A DNA stretch of 64,000 nt, from contig CM068316.1 in NCBI GenBank assembly GCA_034766995.1, forward strand, positions 24,397,606 through 24,461,605, in the 5' to 3' direction. Source of the DNA: Acanthacorydalis orientalis (Eukaryota > Arthropoda > Insecta > Megaloptera > Corydalidae). This document shows positions 63,015 to 64,000 of this stretch, in pieces (the stretch's first letter is position 1; every line of letters starts with the position of its first letter). Made by a program: the position numbers and the translations under genes. The notes under the pieces were generated by a model. That model was given only the letters and a program-made list of their open reading frames with translations. It was not told the origin of the DNA and did no database searches.

Positions 63015-63886
63015 CAAGGATCGTTTGATAAGTATGGTAAAAAAGCAAGTTAAACGCCGTTTTTTTTGGAAAAAAACGATTTTATTTTTCAACATAATCT
63101 CCATTGAGAACTATACAATTGGTCCAGCGAGTTTTTAATATTTTCATCCCGTCAAAAAAGTAGCTTTTCTCCAAGTATCCTAATACGCATTGGCGGTGCC
63201 GATTACATCCTCATTCGACAAGAATTTCTCCCCACCGAGCAAAATTTTCAAGTTTGGAAAGAAGAAGAATTCGCTCAAGACCAAGTCTGGAGAATAGGGT
63301 GAATGAGGAATTAATTCGAAACCAAATTCGTACAATTTTGCCATTGCGACAGTCAGACAGATTTGTGAGACGACATATTGATCTGATGAAAGAGCACTTT
63401 TTTATACGCCAATCTTGGCTGTTTTTGTTTCAGCTCTTTTTTCAAACGATCCAATAATGTTGCATAATAGGCTCCTGTTATCATTTTTCGCTATTCGTTA
63501 AGTGGTCGATCAAGATGATTCCTTAGGATTCCCGAAAAATAGTGGTCATAATCTTTCCAACCAACAAAACGGTATTCACCTTCTTCGGGCACTTTCACCA
63601 GTTGTTGTCCACTGCTTTGACTGCTGCTTCAACTCAAGTGTTTAGTGGTAGATCAATGTTTCATCCACGATGACAAATTGACGCAAAAAGAGCTGCTCGT
63701 TTTTCCATTTTTGCGGCACTGCTACAATGCTTGCTTCAAACATCTGTAGAACGTAAATAACGCGTCGCTTCTGGCTAAAATTTCGCCTATACTAGTTGTA
63801 AAAGTGACACTTGATAGCCGTGACGTTACCAAATGAATAGTGGCACAATATCATATAAATTTAGCAAACTTATCGAATGATCCTCG
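63015..63886 (-). mobile_element. Mariner family A short derivative, copy 2 (872 bp)
   Basis: TA flanks (63013-63014 and 63887-63888) border ends with AGGATCGTTTGATAAG and CTTATCGAATGATCCTCG. On the minus strand the transposase begins Met-Glu-Lys and passes directly to the LFLRQFVIVDET block with the first Asp. This is the same loss of both helix-turn-helix domains as in 46534-47375. The second Asp region (LFHQ, followed by a frame change) and the C-terminal YFAYWEKSYFFDGMKILKTR remain with stops. It is non-autonomous and more decayed than copy 1. Confidence 0.88.
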
Positions 63887-64000
63887 TACACCCATAGATT
63901 ATTTTCAAACGAACAAATGATCTACAAATTGTAAAAGTGAATCCGCGATCAAATATTCAATCTTCTTGTACTTGATCTCCATATTTATAGTATGCATTTC
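63887..64000. other. Window end, nothing recognised
   Basis: The last 110 bases are AT-rich without a visible feature. Confidence 0.6.

Overview
This window is AT-rich, intron-bearing nuclear DNA from an animal, most likely an insect. It has long gene-poor stretches, dozens of (TA)n microsatellites, many decayed mariner elements, and exon-sized coding islands with GT/AG splice sites. Nothing looks bacterial: there are no operons, ribosome binding sites or CRISPR arrays. Most apparent reading frames are TA tracts read as Ile-Tyr repeats, or fragments of transposases. The species cannot be named from what is visible.

Two host genes are supported. The first, on the + strand, is the 3' part of a Cys-loop ligand-gated ion channel subunit. 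Its last exon (21824-22009) encodes the end of the intracellular loop, transmembrane segment 4 and the stop. A probable penultimate exon (about 4578-4746) ends in phase 0 at a GTAAG donor, so the two are separated by an intron of about 17 kb. The second is a candidate first coding exon of an H2.0/HLX-like homeobox gene (48161-48308, +). It encodes an eh1-type repressor motif and stops at a GTAAGG donor; its homeobox would lie beyond the window.

The rest is mobile-element debris. There are at least six mariner-type families: a 559-582 bp deletion derivative with perfect TA duplications (5996, 10899, 19796, fragment 20528); a D34D family with two long copies (37128, 42284) and two short copies sharing one deletion (46534, 63015); single copies at 7434, 39431, 49629 and 59340; a pair at 51759 and 55200; and two DD41D rosa-like copies (53650, 57190). 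Others are a hAT remnant with an exact 8-bp duplication (14124-15180), a Tigger/pogo remnant (30991-32040), an RTE-type LINE with an open reading frame (41274-42237), two decayed Jockey-like LINEs (45290, 58560), an 800-bp foldback element (61222-62014) and several MITE families.

By region: 1-22300 is the channel gene tail and its element-filled giant intron; 22300-33000 is mostly gene-free AT-rich DNA with old elements; 33060-33420 is a higher-complexity island with an NRF-1-type palindrome; 36000-47400 is dense in mariner and LINE copies; 47870-48310 is the homeobox-type exon and its upstream region; 49600-64000 is mostly decayed transposons. I found no novel multi-gene system. The points most worth following are the MITE family that appears to come from the ends of the DD41D mariner, the pre-miRNA-like hairpin in the channel intron, the shared-deletion mariner subfamily and the dispersed family with the GGCATTGCTATC core.
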